64,000 nt of DNA. It comes from an uncultured Eubacteriales bacterium (lineage in GTDB: Bacteria; Bacillota; Clostridia; Oscillospirales; Acutalibacteraceae). The position numbers were made by a program, and so were the translations under genes. The DNA is taken from contig CAKTEU010000006.1 in NCBI GenBank assembly GCA_934552855.1, forward strand, positions 18,080 to 82,079, given 5' to 3'. Positions 8,738 through 17,411 of the stretch are shown here, piece after piece. Each line of letters starts with the position of its first letter. Position 1 is the stretch's first letter. The notes below the pieces were generated by a model, which saw nothing but the letters and a program-made list of their open reading frames with translations, had not been told where the DNA came from and ran no database searches.

Positions 8738-10399
8738 ATGAAGAAAACATTAAAATCGGCAACAGTTTTTTTGTTGACGGCAATTTTTTTGCTGCTTCCG
8801 TTTCTGCCTTATGCCGAAGCGGCAATGACATATGACGAAATGCTTGACTATGTTCTGGAGAGTAACTTGAAATTGTGCAATTACAAAGACGGCGAAATTG
8901 ACTATGATTATCTTGCACAGCCTTATGAGGGTGACGAGTATGCCGCATTGAACGAAAAAGCAAGGGAAATTACCGCTTCATGCGAAACAAACTATGAAAA
9001 AGCCTATGAAATCAATAAGTGGGTAGCTGATAACGTTTATTATGATTTGGATTATTATTATCATGGGAAACCGCTTCAAAGTCGGGCGGCAGCCGATGTT
9101 TTTGAAAAAAGAGTAACTGTCTGTGCGGGATATGCATCACTTATGACAGCTATGTGTCGTGCTGCGGGCATACCCTCAAGGCGGATTATGGGAACAGCTT
9201 TAAGCGGATATAGTTATGCAAGTCAAATTGAATTGGTTGAAAAAAGGGAAATTAATCACGAATGGGTTGAAGTATATATCAACGGAAAATGGAACATGTG
9301 CGATCCGACATGGGATTCATACAACCGTTATGAAAACGGAGAAAAACGTTATCGCGGCTGTACGGATCGTTATTTTAATCAAAGCAATGAGGACTTTTCA
9401 GAGGGACACTTTTCGGTCTATTATTGTAGCCCTATAAAGTGGGGCGATTATCTTATCCGTCTCCATGCTGCCCAAATAAGCATTTCGGAATATGTTGGTA
9501 CGGCAGAAAAAGTTGTTCTTCCGGAAAATGAAAATTATTCATCTTTTGTCTTTTCTGGAAACGAAACAGTCAAGGAAGTTACTCTTCCCGATTCAATGAC
9601 AGAGATTCCGCAAAGCTTTTTCACCGGCTGTAAAAATCTTGAAAAAGTGAATTTCGGAAAGAATGTCAAAAAAATCGGAATGTATGCTTTTAACAATTGT
9701 TCTTCGATTGCCGAACTTAATATTCCCGTCAGCGTTGAAGAAATTGTTTATGGTGCATTCTATGGAGCGACATCACTAAAAAAGATTTATTATGATGGAA
9801 CAAAGGCGCAGTGGGATAACATAGAAATCGGCAAAAACACCGTTCTCGATAATGCGATTATAATTACGTCAGATCACGAGCATACTTTCAGCGAAATGAT
9901 AATCAAAAATGCTACCTGCAAGGAAGCCGGTTCAAAAAAACTTGTTTGTTCTTCCTGCGGTTTTTCAAAAACCGAAACAATTGCAAAGCTTGCTCACACT
10001 TTCACTTCTTCCGTAACCAAAGAATCGACCTGCACCGAAAAAGGCACAAAGAAAAAGGCCTGTTCCGTTTGCGGATACAGCGAAACGGTTGAACTTCCGA
10101 TGAAAGCTCACAATTTTGTACTTGTTGAAACAAAGGAAGCAACTTGCAAAGAAGAAGGAAAAGCGGTTTATACCTGTTCGCTTTGCGGCGCAGAAAAAAC
10201 AGACGTTATTGCAAAGACCGCTCATCGTGATATCAACGGAGATTTGCTTTGTGATTTTTGCGGCGAATCAATAACAAAAAATTGTTCGTGCATGTGTCAT
10301 AAAGACGGCTTTTACGGCTTTATTTATAAGATTGTCAGATTTTTCTGGAAGCTTTTCGGAACAAATAAAGAGTGTTCCTGCGGAGTAAAACATTATTAA
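8738..10399 (+). CDS. Secreted transglutaminase-like / LRR protein with Cys-His repeats and conserved C-terminal module
   Basis: The 553-residue protein starts at 8738 (AAAAGGGG upstream; signal peptide to about residue 28). Residues about 75-200 are a transglutaminase/protease-like core with a complete triad: Cys129 in VTVCAGYASL, His174 in NHEWVEVY, Asp189 in MCDPTWDS. Residues about 280-375 contain BspA-like LRR_5 units. Residues about 385-495 hold three units of the pattern C-x9-C-x2-C-x12-H (for example ATCKEAGSKKLVCSSCG). The tail has H-x-DINGD-x-x-CD-x-C, CxCMCH, a hydrophobic stretch YKIVRFFWKLF, then CSCGVKHY. The repeats and tail recur in the giant protein at 46246. Likely exported and retained at the surface. 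Whether it crosslinks, deamidates or cleaves is unknown. Confidence 0.88.
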   Translation: MKKTLKSATVFLLTAIFLLLPFLPYAEAAMTYDEMLDYVLESNLKLCNYKDGEIDYDYLAQPYEGDEYAALNEKAREITASCETNYEKAYEINKWVADNVYYDLDYYYHGKPLQSRAAADVFEKRVTVCAGYASLMTAMCRAAGIPSRRIMGTALSGYSYASQIELVEKREINHEWVEVYINGKWNMCDPTWDSYNRYENGEKRYRGCTDRYFNQSNEDFSEGHFSVYYCSPIKWGDYLIRLHAAQISISEYVGTAEKVVLPENENYSSFVFSGNETVKEVTLPDSMTEIPQSFFTGCKNLEKVNFGKNVKKIGMYAFNNCSSIAELNIPVSVEEIVYGAFYGATSLKKIYYDGTKAQWDNIEIGKNTVLDNAIIITSDHEHTFSEMIIKNATCKEAGSKKLVCSSCGFSKTETIAKLAHTFTSSVTKESTCTEKGTKKKACSVCGYSETVELPMKAHNFVLVETKEATCKEEGKAVYTCSLCGAEKTDVIAKTAHRDINGDLLCDFCGESITKNCSCMCHKDGFYGFIYKIVRFFWKLFGTNKECSCGVKHY

Positions 10400-10405
10400 A
10401 ATATG

Positions 10406-10445
10406 CAATAAAAAATCGCCGCTCGTTTGAACGGCGATTTTCTTT
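10406..10445 (+). terminator. Terminator after the transglutaminase-like gene
   Basis: AAAATCGCCG / CGGCGATTTT stem with a TTTTCTTTC tail, directly after the 10399 stop. Confidence 0.8.
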
Positions 10446-10455
10446 CGGCAAACCA

Positions 10456-10484
10456 TTGACAAAAAAATACGCTCAGTGTAAACT
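10456..10484 (+). promoter_or_regulatory. Promoter of the GH31 gene
   Basis: TTGACA (10456-10461), 17 bp, TAAACT (10479-10484), then an AAAGGAG ribosome site at 10507. Confidence 0.65.
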
Positions 10485-10522
10485 TGTTTTGTCAAAATTT
10501 CATGACAAAGGAGAAAACTTTG

Positions 10523-13500
10523 ATGAAAAGAATGTTAACGTTAATTTTTTCGCTCTTTTCGGTCATTGCCGCCGTATTCGGGCTTAAATGGGCAACACCG
10601 TATAACCCGGCGGACTATGAAACCGATACAATGGCAAACCATGTCATTGTAGGCGAAATGAGAGTTGAACTTTTGAGCGATACCCTCGTTCGAATTGAGC
10701 AAAAGGGTGCAAGAGGTTTTGAAAACCGCCCGTCCTTCACCGTTCAAAAGCGTGACGGCTGGAAAAAGATTGATTACACCCAAAAAACCGAAAACGAAAA
10801 AGTGTATATCCAAACAAAAGAATACACCGTTTGCCTGCCGGAAAACGCGGCATCCGCAGAGGGTGCATTTATCACAGACAAAAACGGAAAAACGCTTTGG
10901 CAGTTTGAAACCGATACCGACGCAAGCATTTATCTGCCATCGCCGTCGGACGAACTTTCATGCTGGTTCTTTAACGATTCGCCGAGAGTTATTCCGTCAG
11001 AGGATAAGTATACCGTAAGCAAGCTTTGGCACAACCTCAACGGCTGGGACCTTACGAACAAGGCTCAGGATATTTTTGTCTTTATGCCGGGCGGAAGCTA
11101 TGAGCAGTTCACTTCCGACTTTGTCGATCTCACCGGAAGAAGCGAACTTATCACGCTTAACCTTCTCGGATACTGGGATTCAAGATACTATGAATACACC
11201 GAAGAAACCGCAATGAAACAGCTTGAAGACTATGAAAGCAGAGGATATCCGCTTGATGTTCTTGTAATTGACACCGACTGGCGTACCTCCGTTGGCGGAA
11301 CGGGCTACACAATCAACGTTAAAAACTTTCCGAATATGAGAAAGCTGCTTTCAAATATTCATAAAAAAGGCGTTTCGGTTGTTTTTAACGACCATCCCGA
11401 ACCTACTTTCGGAACAAACAGTCTTCTTGACAAAACCGAAGTCACATTCAGAAACTTTAACCTCAAGCGTATACTTAATAAGGGTCTTGACTATTGGTGG
11501 TATGACAGAAACTGGTGGACAAGCCTTAAACCGATTGACGAAGACCTTTCGATTTTCACTTCGGGTATGTATGCCTATCAGTCAATCACCGAGGATTACT
11601 ATAATAAAACCGCAAAAAGGGGCGAGAGCGCAAGACGGCCGCTTATTATGGCGAACGTTGACGGAATTGACAACGGCGTTCTCAATTATCCGTCCGAGCT
11701 TGCCGCTCACCGCTACACGCTTCAGTGGACGGGCGACATCGGAGCTTCCGGCGACAGCCTTGAACAGGAAATCTATAACATGATTTTCGGCGGAAGTGAA
11801 ATGGGACTTCCGTATATGAGCTCCGATCTCGGCGGTCACACAAGCGAGGTTACAAACGATATGTACGTCCGCTGGATTCAGTACGGCGCACTTTCGCCAA
11901 TCTGCCGTGTTCATTGCACAAAGCCTTATTCAAGAATGCCTTGGCTCTTTGGCGAAACGGCGGAAAAGGTTACCCATGAATACGTTAACCTGCGTTACCG
12001 CCTTCTTCCGGTTTATTATTCGCTTGCAAGAGAAAATTACGAAACCGGGCTTCCGCTTATCCGCCGTGTTGACGTGAAGTATCCGCAGTATGCCGAAGCT
12101 GACCGGAACGATGAATACCTTCTTTCGGACAATATTCTTGTTGCGCCGATTGCACAGAGCTTCCCGAAAACCGATGATTACACATTCACAAGCGACGGAA
12201 ACGAAGGACTCAAAGGCGAATACTTCTCAAACGATAAGCTTGAGGATGAACCGGAATTTATAAAGTACGACAAAAAGGTCAACTTCGACTGGGATCTCGG
12301 TGCTCCGTCGGGACTCAGTATTTCCGATTATTTCAGCATTCGCTGGACGGGCAAGCTTACCGTAGGTGAAAAGCCGCTTTATTTCACCGCCTATGCCGAC
12401 GACGGAATAAGAATGTGGATTGACGGAGAGCTTGTTGTTGACGGCTGGAATACATACAACACCTATTTCAAAACCGATTTCGTTGAGGCAAATTCAGTTC
12501 ACGACATCAAAATCGAATATTGCGAAGGAAACGAGCACGCTCATGTTTATATCAACGCTTTCAGCGAAGGCGAAGTTTCAAGAGATGTTTTTATTCCGGA
12601 CGGAAGATGGATCGACCTTTGGACGGGCGAAAGCTATGTCGGTCCGGCAACAATAAAAGCTTCACACAGCCTTGAAACTTCTCCCGTATTTGTTCGTGCC
12701 GGTTCGGTTCTCACTCTTGCGGACAATATGAAGAATACAAGCGAAAAAGATTGGAGCCATCTCACTCTTGAGGTTTTTCCGTCCTCGGATTATGCGGCAA
12801 AAACAACCCTTTATGAAGATGACGTGACAACCGTCGCTTATAAAAACGGCGAATACAGAAAAACCGACATCACCCTTTCCGGCGGTAAAACGCAGGAGCT
12901 TGTTATTGAAAAAGCAAACGGAGAGTTTTCGGGTCCCCGTGCCTTCGGTGAAAGAACCTATACCGTTCGTGTTCATCAAAGGGACGATTGGGGAAAACTC
13001 GAATCCGTTACGCTCGACGGAAAGAACGTTGACTTTGAACTTGTTAAAAAGGACAAAGACGCAGACATTCTTTCAATAATCGGCGGCGCAAGGGATGCAG
13101 ATGTTTATGAAATCCGGTTCAAAGCGGATATAAACAAAAAGAGCGTTCTTGCTCTTAACTTCGCTTCTGCAAAAGATGACGGACGAAACGAAAGCTATGA
13201 CAGCAGTCATGCAGACATTTCGCTCACCGTCAACAAGCTGAACAAGGACACCGCAGACTTCAAGATTTCCGAAACGGCAAAAGACTTTATCCTTTACGGC
13301 CTTAACTGGGAATTTGAAACCGCAAAGAAGAACGGCAATTTTGTTTCCGACATTACCTGCAAAGGCAAGGAAGACCTTTTTGACGATAACTACCGCATTT
13401 CCTGGACAGACGAAAGCGGCGAAGAAAAGTCAACTTCCTGCGGCGTTGTTTCTTATCATAATCTCACAACAACGCTCAAAGCAGACGGCGAAGGCAAATT

Positions 13501-13708
13501 CAAGCTTTATCTCGGCGGATATAAATCCATCGGAAAGCTCACCGTCAGAGACAGAAGCGGCGTTGTTAAAACCGCAACGTTCGGCAACACGGAAAGCAAC
13601 TATTACCGTGAAGTTATTATTGACGCAAACGGCGAAAGCGAACTTAAGGTGACATACTCGCTCCTTTCCGGAACAAATATCACCGCAGCCGCTTGCATTG
13701 CAGAATAA
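10523..13708 (+). CDS. GH31 glycoside hydrolase with PA14 domain, exported
   Basis: GH31 enzymes hydrolyse alpha-glucosides or alpha-xylosides with a retaining mechanism. The 1061-residue protein starts at 10523 (AAAGGAG). The N-terminus (MKRMLTLIFSLFSVIAAVFG) is a signal peptide or anchor. The catalytic barrel shows LDVLVIDTDWRTS, WWYDRNWW with the probable nucleophile Asp328, RYTLQWTGDIGAS with the probable acid/base Asp405, and GLPYMSSDLGGHTSEV. A PA14 domain (about residues 560-680; GLKGEYFSN..., FTAYADDGIRMWIDGELVVDGW) lies before the distal beta domains, and a DUF5110-like and further beta-rich region finishes the protein. PA14 often binds sugars. Substrate is not predictable. It has its own promoter and terminator; a transporter or regulator is not adjacent. 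Confidence 0.92.
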   Translation: MKRMLTLIFSLFSVIAAVFGLKWATPYNPADYETDTMANHVIVGEMRVELLSDTLVRIEQKGARGFENRPSFTVQKRDGWKKIDYTQKTENEKVYIQTKEYTVCLPENAASAEGAFITDKNGKTLWQFETDTDASIYLPSPSDELSCWFFNDSPRVIPSEDKYTVSKLWHNLNGWDLTNKAQDIFVFMPGGSYEQFTSDFVDLTGRSELITLNLLGYWDSRYYEYTEETAMKQLEDYESRGYPLDVLVIDTDWRTSVGGTGYTINVKNFPNMRKLLSNIHKKGVSVVFNDHPEPTFGTNSLLDKTEVTFRNFNLKRILNKGLDYWWYDRNWWTSLKPIDEDLSIFTSGMYAYQSITEDYYNKTAKRGESARRPLIMANVDGIDNGVLNYPSELAAHRYTLQWTGDIGASGDSLEQEIYNMIFGGSEMGLPYMSSDLGGHTSEVTNDMYVRWIQYGALSPICRVHCTKPYSRMPWLFGETAEKVTHEYVNLRYRLLPVYYSLARENYETGLPLIRRVDVKYPQYAEADRNDEYLLSDNILVAPIAQSFPKTDDYTFTSDGNEGLKGEYFSNDKLEDEPEFIKYDKKVNFDWDLGAPSGLSISDYFSIRWTGKLTVGEKPLYFTAYADDGIRMWIDGELVVDGWNTYNTYFKTDFVEANSVHDIKIEYCEGNEHAHVYINAFSEGEVSRDVFIPDGRWIDLWTGESYVGPATIKASHSLETSPVFVRAGSVLTLADNMKNTSEKDWSHLTLEVFPSSDYAAKTTLYEDDVTTVAYKNGEYRKTDITLSGGKTQELVIEKANGEFSGPRAFGERTYTVRVHQRDDWGKLESVTLDGKNVDFELVKKDKDADILSIIGGARDADVYEIRFKADINKKSVLALNFASAKDDGRNESYDSSHADISLTVNKLNKDTADFKISETAKDFILYGLNWEFETAKKNGNFVSDITCKGKEDLFDDNYRISWTDESGEEKSTSCGVVSYHNLTTTLKADGEGKFKLYLGGYKSIGKLTVRDRSGVVKTATFGNTESNYYREVIIDANGESELKVTYSLLSGTNITAAACIAE

Positions 13709-13717
13709 AATCAAAAA

Positions 13718-13758
13718 GGCTGTTGCAGTCGATTTTCAACTGCAACAGCCACATTTTT
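13718..13758 (+). terminator. GH31 gene terminator (probably bidirectional)
   Basis: A 12-bp perfect stem GGCTGTTGCAGT / ACTGCAACAGCC (13718-13750) followed by ACATTTTT. It lies between the convergent GH31 gene and the small reverse-strand gene at 13772. Confidence 0.85.
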
Positions 13759-13771
13759 ATATTATAAAATT

Positions 13772-13909
13772 TTATTTTTTCAATTTATAAGCTTCTGTAA
13801 CCGCCGATTGAATAGCTTCGGAATTATCGGCAAAAACAACCGCCGAAGTTGAGCCGAAAAACAGCAGCATTGAAAGCAGCATTGCCGTCACACGGCGAAA
13901 ACGTTTCAT
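13772..13909 (-). CDS. Small secreted peptide (45 aa)
   Basis: Reverse-strand reading from the ATG at 13907-13909 gives a 45-residue product: basic start MKRFRRV, hydrophobic core TAMLLSMLLFFGS, likely cleavage after VVFA, then a short mature part DNSEAIQSAVTEAYKLKK. A perfect AAAGGAGGTCATGAAGG precedes it, so it is very likely translated. The mature peptide of about 18 residues would be an amphipathic helix. No family recognised. A secreted signalling or modulating peptide is possible, but no export or receptor gene is adjacent. Confidence 0.7.
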   Translation of the reverse strand: MKRFRRVTAMLLSMLLFFGSTSAVVFADNSEAIQSAVTEAYKLKK

Positions 13910-14098
13910 CCTTCATGACCTCCTTTAATTATTAAGATTTATGAAGAGTATACGCAGGTGAACATTAAATATAACTTAGAGCCTGCTAAAATCAAAAATT
14001 GTTTACATTTTTCAGCATCGCACGGAAGTTTAGACTTTACGCAGAAAAGAGGAATATAAAAACTCAAACGCTTTTTTTATTTTTATTTTCCTCTTTTC

Positions 14099-14127
14099 TT
14101 GCATTTGAATAATCTTTATAGTATAAT
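14099..14127 (+). promoter_or_regulatory. ileS promoter
   Basis: TTGCAT (14099-14104), 17 bp, TATAAT (14122-14127). The roughly 70-nt leader has one small hairpin (CGGCTTTGAAAACGCCG). No T-box signature is visible. Confidence 0.75.
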
Positions 14128-14199
14128 GACTTAGTATATGTGTATCTTCGGCTTTGAAAACGCCGAACAAGCAAATTTACGTTTGGAGGAAAGAAAAAA

Positions 14200-17100
14200 A
14201 TGGCTGAAACCGAAAAGAGCAACAGCTTTATCCAAATGGAGCACGACATTCTCAAATTTTGGGAAGAAAACGATTGCTTCAACAAAAGAAAGGCGAAAAA
14301 CGCCGGTCACGAACGCTTCAAGTTTATCGACGGCCCGATTACCGCCAACAACCCGATGGGTATCCACCACGCATGGGGTCGTACCCTCAAGGATACCTTC
14401 ATCAGATATAAATATATGAACGGCTATGACTGCCGCTGCCAAAACGGCTTTGACTCGCAGGGCCTTTGGGTTGAAGTTGAGGTTGAAAAGGAACTCGGCT
14501 TTAAGACCAAAAAGGACATCGAAAATTACGGCATGGACAAGTTTACAAAAAAGTGCGTTGACCGTGTTAAGCATTTTTCGGGAATCATTGCCGACCAGTC
14601 AAAAAGACTCGGCCAGTGGATGCAGTGGGATAACTCCTATTACACCAACACAGACCTCAACATTGAAGGCATTTGGCACTTCCTCAAAAAGTGCGATGAA
14701 AACGGCTGGATTCAGCGTGAATATAAGCCGATGCCGTGGTGTCCCCGCTGCGGAACTTCGCTTTCCGAACACGAAATGACCGGTTCTTACAAGAACATTA
14801 CTCACAATTCTGTTTTCTTCAAGCTTCCGGTTAAGGAGCTCGGTTCAAAAATCATTGTTTGGACAACCACTCCGTGGACACTTTCTTCAAACGTTGCCCT
14901 CGCCGTCAATCCGGAAATCGACTATGTTGAAGTTAAGGTCAAAAGCGACGAGCAGACCATTATCCTTGCAAAGAACGCAATCAAATATCTCGGCGACGAC
15001 AAGCAAGAGGTTATTCGTGCCTTCAAGGGTGAAGAACTCGTCGGCCTTCATTTTGAAACCTGCTTCCCCGAATTTGAAGCACAGAAAGACATCGACCATA
15101 AAATCGTTGCCTGGGAAGACGTTGACGCAGAAGAGGGAACAGGCGTTGTTCACATCGCTCCCGGCTGCGGTATTGAAGACAACGAACTCGGAAAAAGAAT
15201 CGGTCTTCCCGAAGTTATGCCCGTTGACGACATGGGCATCTTCCTTCCCGGATTCGGCTTCATGAGCGGAAAAGACAGCGCAAAGATTGCTCCCGAAGTT
15301 TTTGAAGAACTTGAAAAGAGAAACAAGCTTTATAAAATCATGCCGATTGAGCACAGCTATCCGGTTTGCTGGCGCTGCAAGAGCGAAGTTATTTTCCGCC
15401 TTGTTCCGGCTTGGTATATCAGAACAGCCGAGCTTAAGCCGAGACTTATCAGAAACGCCGAATCGGTCAAATGGGAACCCGAATCAAACGGAAAGAGAAT
15501 GGTTGACTGGCTCAACAACATGGGCGACTGGAACATTTCAAGAAAGCGTTACTACGGTATGCCGCTTCCGTTCTATGCCTGCGAAAAATGCGGCCACGTT
15601 CACGTTGTTGGCAGCAAAAAGGAACTTCGTGAGCTTGCCGTTGACCCGGCAAAGGTTGACGCTCTTCCCGAACTTCACCGCCCGTGGATTGACGAAGTTG
15701 AAATCAAGTGCCCCAAGTGCGGCGAAAACGTAAAGCGTGTTTCCGAAATCGGTGACGTTTGGCTTGACGCAGGTATCGTTCCGTTTTCAACCACAGGCTA
15801 CTTCACCGACAAGGAAGAATGGAAAAAGAACTATCCGGCAGACTGGATTGTTGAAATGCGTGAGCAGGTTCGCCTTTGGTTCTATTCAATGCTCTTTATG
15901 AGCACCGTTCTTGAAGATAAGGCTCCGTATAAGCGTGCACTTTGCCACAGCAGCGTTGTTGCCGAAGACGGTTCAAAATTCTCTAAGACCGGCTTTATGA
16001 TTCGCTTTGACGAAGCGGCAGAAAAAATCGGCGCAGATACCGTCAGATATATGTATGCCGGCGCACCCGTTTCAAACGACGTTCGCTTCGGCTTCAATCT
16101 CGGTGACGAGGCAAGAAGAAAGCTCCTTTCCTTCTGGAACACCTATACTTTCTTTGAAACCTACGCAAGAATCGACAAGCCGAACTTTGAAGGCTATACG
16201 CCCGACAAGAGCGCAATGACCGTTACCGACCGCTGGCTTGTTACAAGAACAAACGAGTTCATCAGAAAAGCAACCGCTCAGATGGACGACTTCAAAGCAT
16301 ACAACGTCATCAAGGAATTTGAAGTTTTCGTTGACGATATCTCAAACTGGTACATCAGAACCAACCGCCGCCGCTTCTGGAAAACCGGCGACGAAAAGGA
16401 TAAGACCCTTGCTTACTGGGTACTTTTCAATGCAATCAACACATGCGTAAAAGTTATGGCTCCTATTATTCCGTTCATGACAGAGGAAATTTGGCAGAAC
16501 CTCACCCGCCGTGTTCTTCCGTCAAGCGAACTTTCCGTTCATCTTTCCGATTGGCCGAAGGAAATCGAGGGCTTTGAGGATGACGGAATCCTTTCGCAAA
16601 CAGCAGATGCAAGAGAAGTTATCGCCGTTGCAATGAGACTTCGCAACGAACATCAAATCAAGGTTCGTCAGCCGCTTTCAACGCTTTATATCTCCTGTGA
16701 CGATGAAGAAGCCGCAAAGATTAAGACCTTTGAAAAGAACATTCTTGACGAACTCAACATCAAAAAGCTTGTTCATGTTTCGGATAACTCTGTTCTTGAA
16801 GACAGCTTCCTTGCCGTCAACTTCCGTGCCGCAGGTGCAGTTCTCAAGCAGAACGTCAACAAGATGAAGCAGGCTCTTGAAAGTGCTTCTGAAGAAGAAA
16901 TGGCAGAATACACCGAAAAGACAAAGAATGGCGAAAAAGTTCTCGTCAAAGGCTTTGACGAAGCATACGATTCCTCAATCTTCACCGTTATGACAAAGAC
17001 GAAGAAGGGCATCGTTTCAGCAGAATGCCAGAACAAGACCGTTGTTGCGCTTGACGTTACTCTTACCGAAGACCTCATCAAAGAAGGCGCAGTCAGAGAC

Positions 17101-17343
17101 GTTGTTCGTCAGTGCCAGCTTCTTCGTAAAGAGGCAGGCTATGAGGTTGAGCAGAGAGTTGTTCTTTCAATTTCTTCGGACAGCGAATTTATCATGAACG
17201 CACTCAAAGAGAACGCCGACCACATGAAGAGCGAGCTTCTTGCCGATGACATTTTCTTCGGCTCATCAATTGAAAACGACCTTGAAAAGACCTTTGAAGT
17301 CGGCGAAGATAAAAAAGTTACCGCCGCAGTCAAAAAGGCGTAA
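14200..17343 (+). CDS. ileS: Isoleucyl-tRNA synthetase-like class I tRNA ligase, divergent signature motifs
   Basis: The 1047-residue protein charges tRNA-Ile in the cytosol. Order: class I Rossmann core, CP1 editing domain (about residues 200-400; KIIVWTTTPWTLSSNVALAVNPE), a zinc-type knuckle pair (YACEKCG and IKCPKCGENVKR), WYIRTAELKPRLI, then an anticodon-binding domain and a C-terminal extension as in the eukaryote-like IleRS type. The HIGH signature reads HAWG (His57-Gly60 in NPMGIHHAWGRTLKD), and KMSKS reads KFSKT (about residue 593). Both depart from canon, although the fold and length fit well. Ribosome site GGAGG. Followed by proS after 68 bp containing a hairpin. It could be an alternative, antibiotic-tolerant IleRS; a second ileS elsewhere cannot be excluded. 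Confidence 0.85.
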   Translation: MAETEKSNSFIQMEHDILKFWEENDCFNKRKAKNAGHERFKFIDGPITANNPMGIHHAWGRTLKDTFIRYKYMNGYDCRCQNGFDSQGLWVEVEVEKELGFKTKKDIENYGMDKFTKKCVDRVKHFSGIIADQSKRLGQWMQWDNSYYTNTDLNIEGIWHFLKKCDENGWIQREYKPMPWCPRCGTSLSEHEMTGSYKNITHNSVFFKLPVKELGSKIIVWTTTPWTLSSNVALAVNPEIDYVEVKVKSDEQTIILAKNAIKYLGDDKQEVIRAFKGEELVGLHFETCFPEFEAQKDIDHKIVAWEDVDAEEGTGVVHIAPGCGIEDNELGKRIGLPEVMPVDDMGIFLPGFGFMSGKDSAKIAPEVFEELEKRNKLYKIMPIEHSYPVCWRCKSEVIFRLVPAWYIRTAELKPRLIRNAESVKWEPESNGKRMVDWLNNMGDWNISRKRYYGMPLPFYACEKCGHVHVVGSKKELRELAVDPAKVDALPELHRPWIDEVEIKCPKCGENVKRVSEIGDVWLDAGIVPFSTTGYFTDKEEWKKNYPADWIVEMREQVRLWFYSMLFMSTVLEDKAPYKRALCHSSVVAEDGSKFSKTGFMIRFDEAAEKIGADTVRYMYAGAPVSNDVRFGFNLGDEARRKLLSFWNTYTFFETYARIDKPNFEGYTPDKSAMTVTDRWLVTRTNEFIRKATAQMDDFKAYNVIKEFEVFVDDISNWYIRTNRRRFWKTGDEKDKTLAYWVLFNAINTCVKVMAPIIPFMTEEIWQNLTRRVLPSSELSVHLSDWPKEIEGFEDDGILSQTADAREVIAVAMRLRNEHQIKVRQPLSTLYISCDDEEAAKIKTFEKNILDELNIKKLVHVSDNSVLEDSFLAVNFRAAGAVLKQNVNKMKQALESASEEEMAEYTEKTKNGEKVLVKGFDEAYDSSIFTVMTKTKKGIVSAECQNKTVVALDVTLTEDLIKEGAVRDVVRQCQLLRKEAGYEVEQRVVLSISSDSEFIMNALKENADHMKSELLADDIFFGSSIENDLEKTFEVGEDKKVTAAVKKA

Positions 17344-17353
17344 GAAAAAACAA

Positions 17354-17385
17354 AACAGCGGCTTTGCCGAAACAAGGCCGCTGTT
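17354..17385 (+). terminator. Hairpin between ileS and proS
   Basis: A 9-bp stem AACAGCGGC / GCCGCTGTT without a long U tract, between two aminoacyl-tRNA synthetase genes. It may be a weak terminator or a processing/attenuation structure rather than a full stop. Confidence 0.5.
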
Positions 17386-17411
17386 AGATTCATAGAAAGG
17401 AATCTGCAACT

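Noticed and set aside
14127..14199. T-box riboswitch before ileS
   Set aside because: The leader is only about 70 nt and has no AGGGTGGNACCGCG-like antiterminator.
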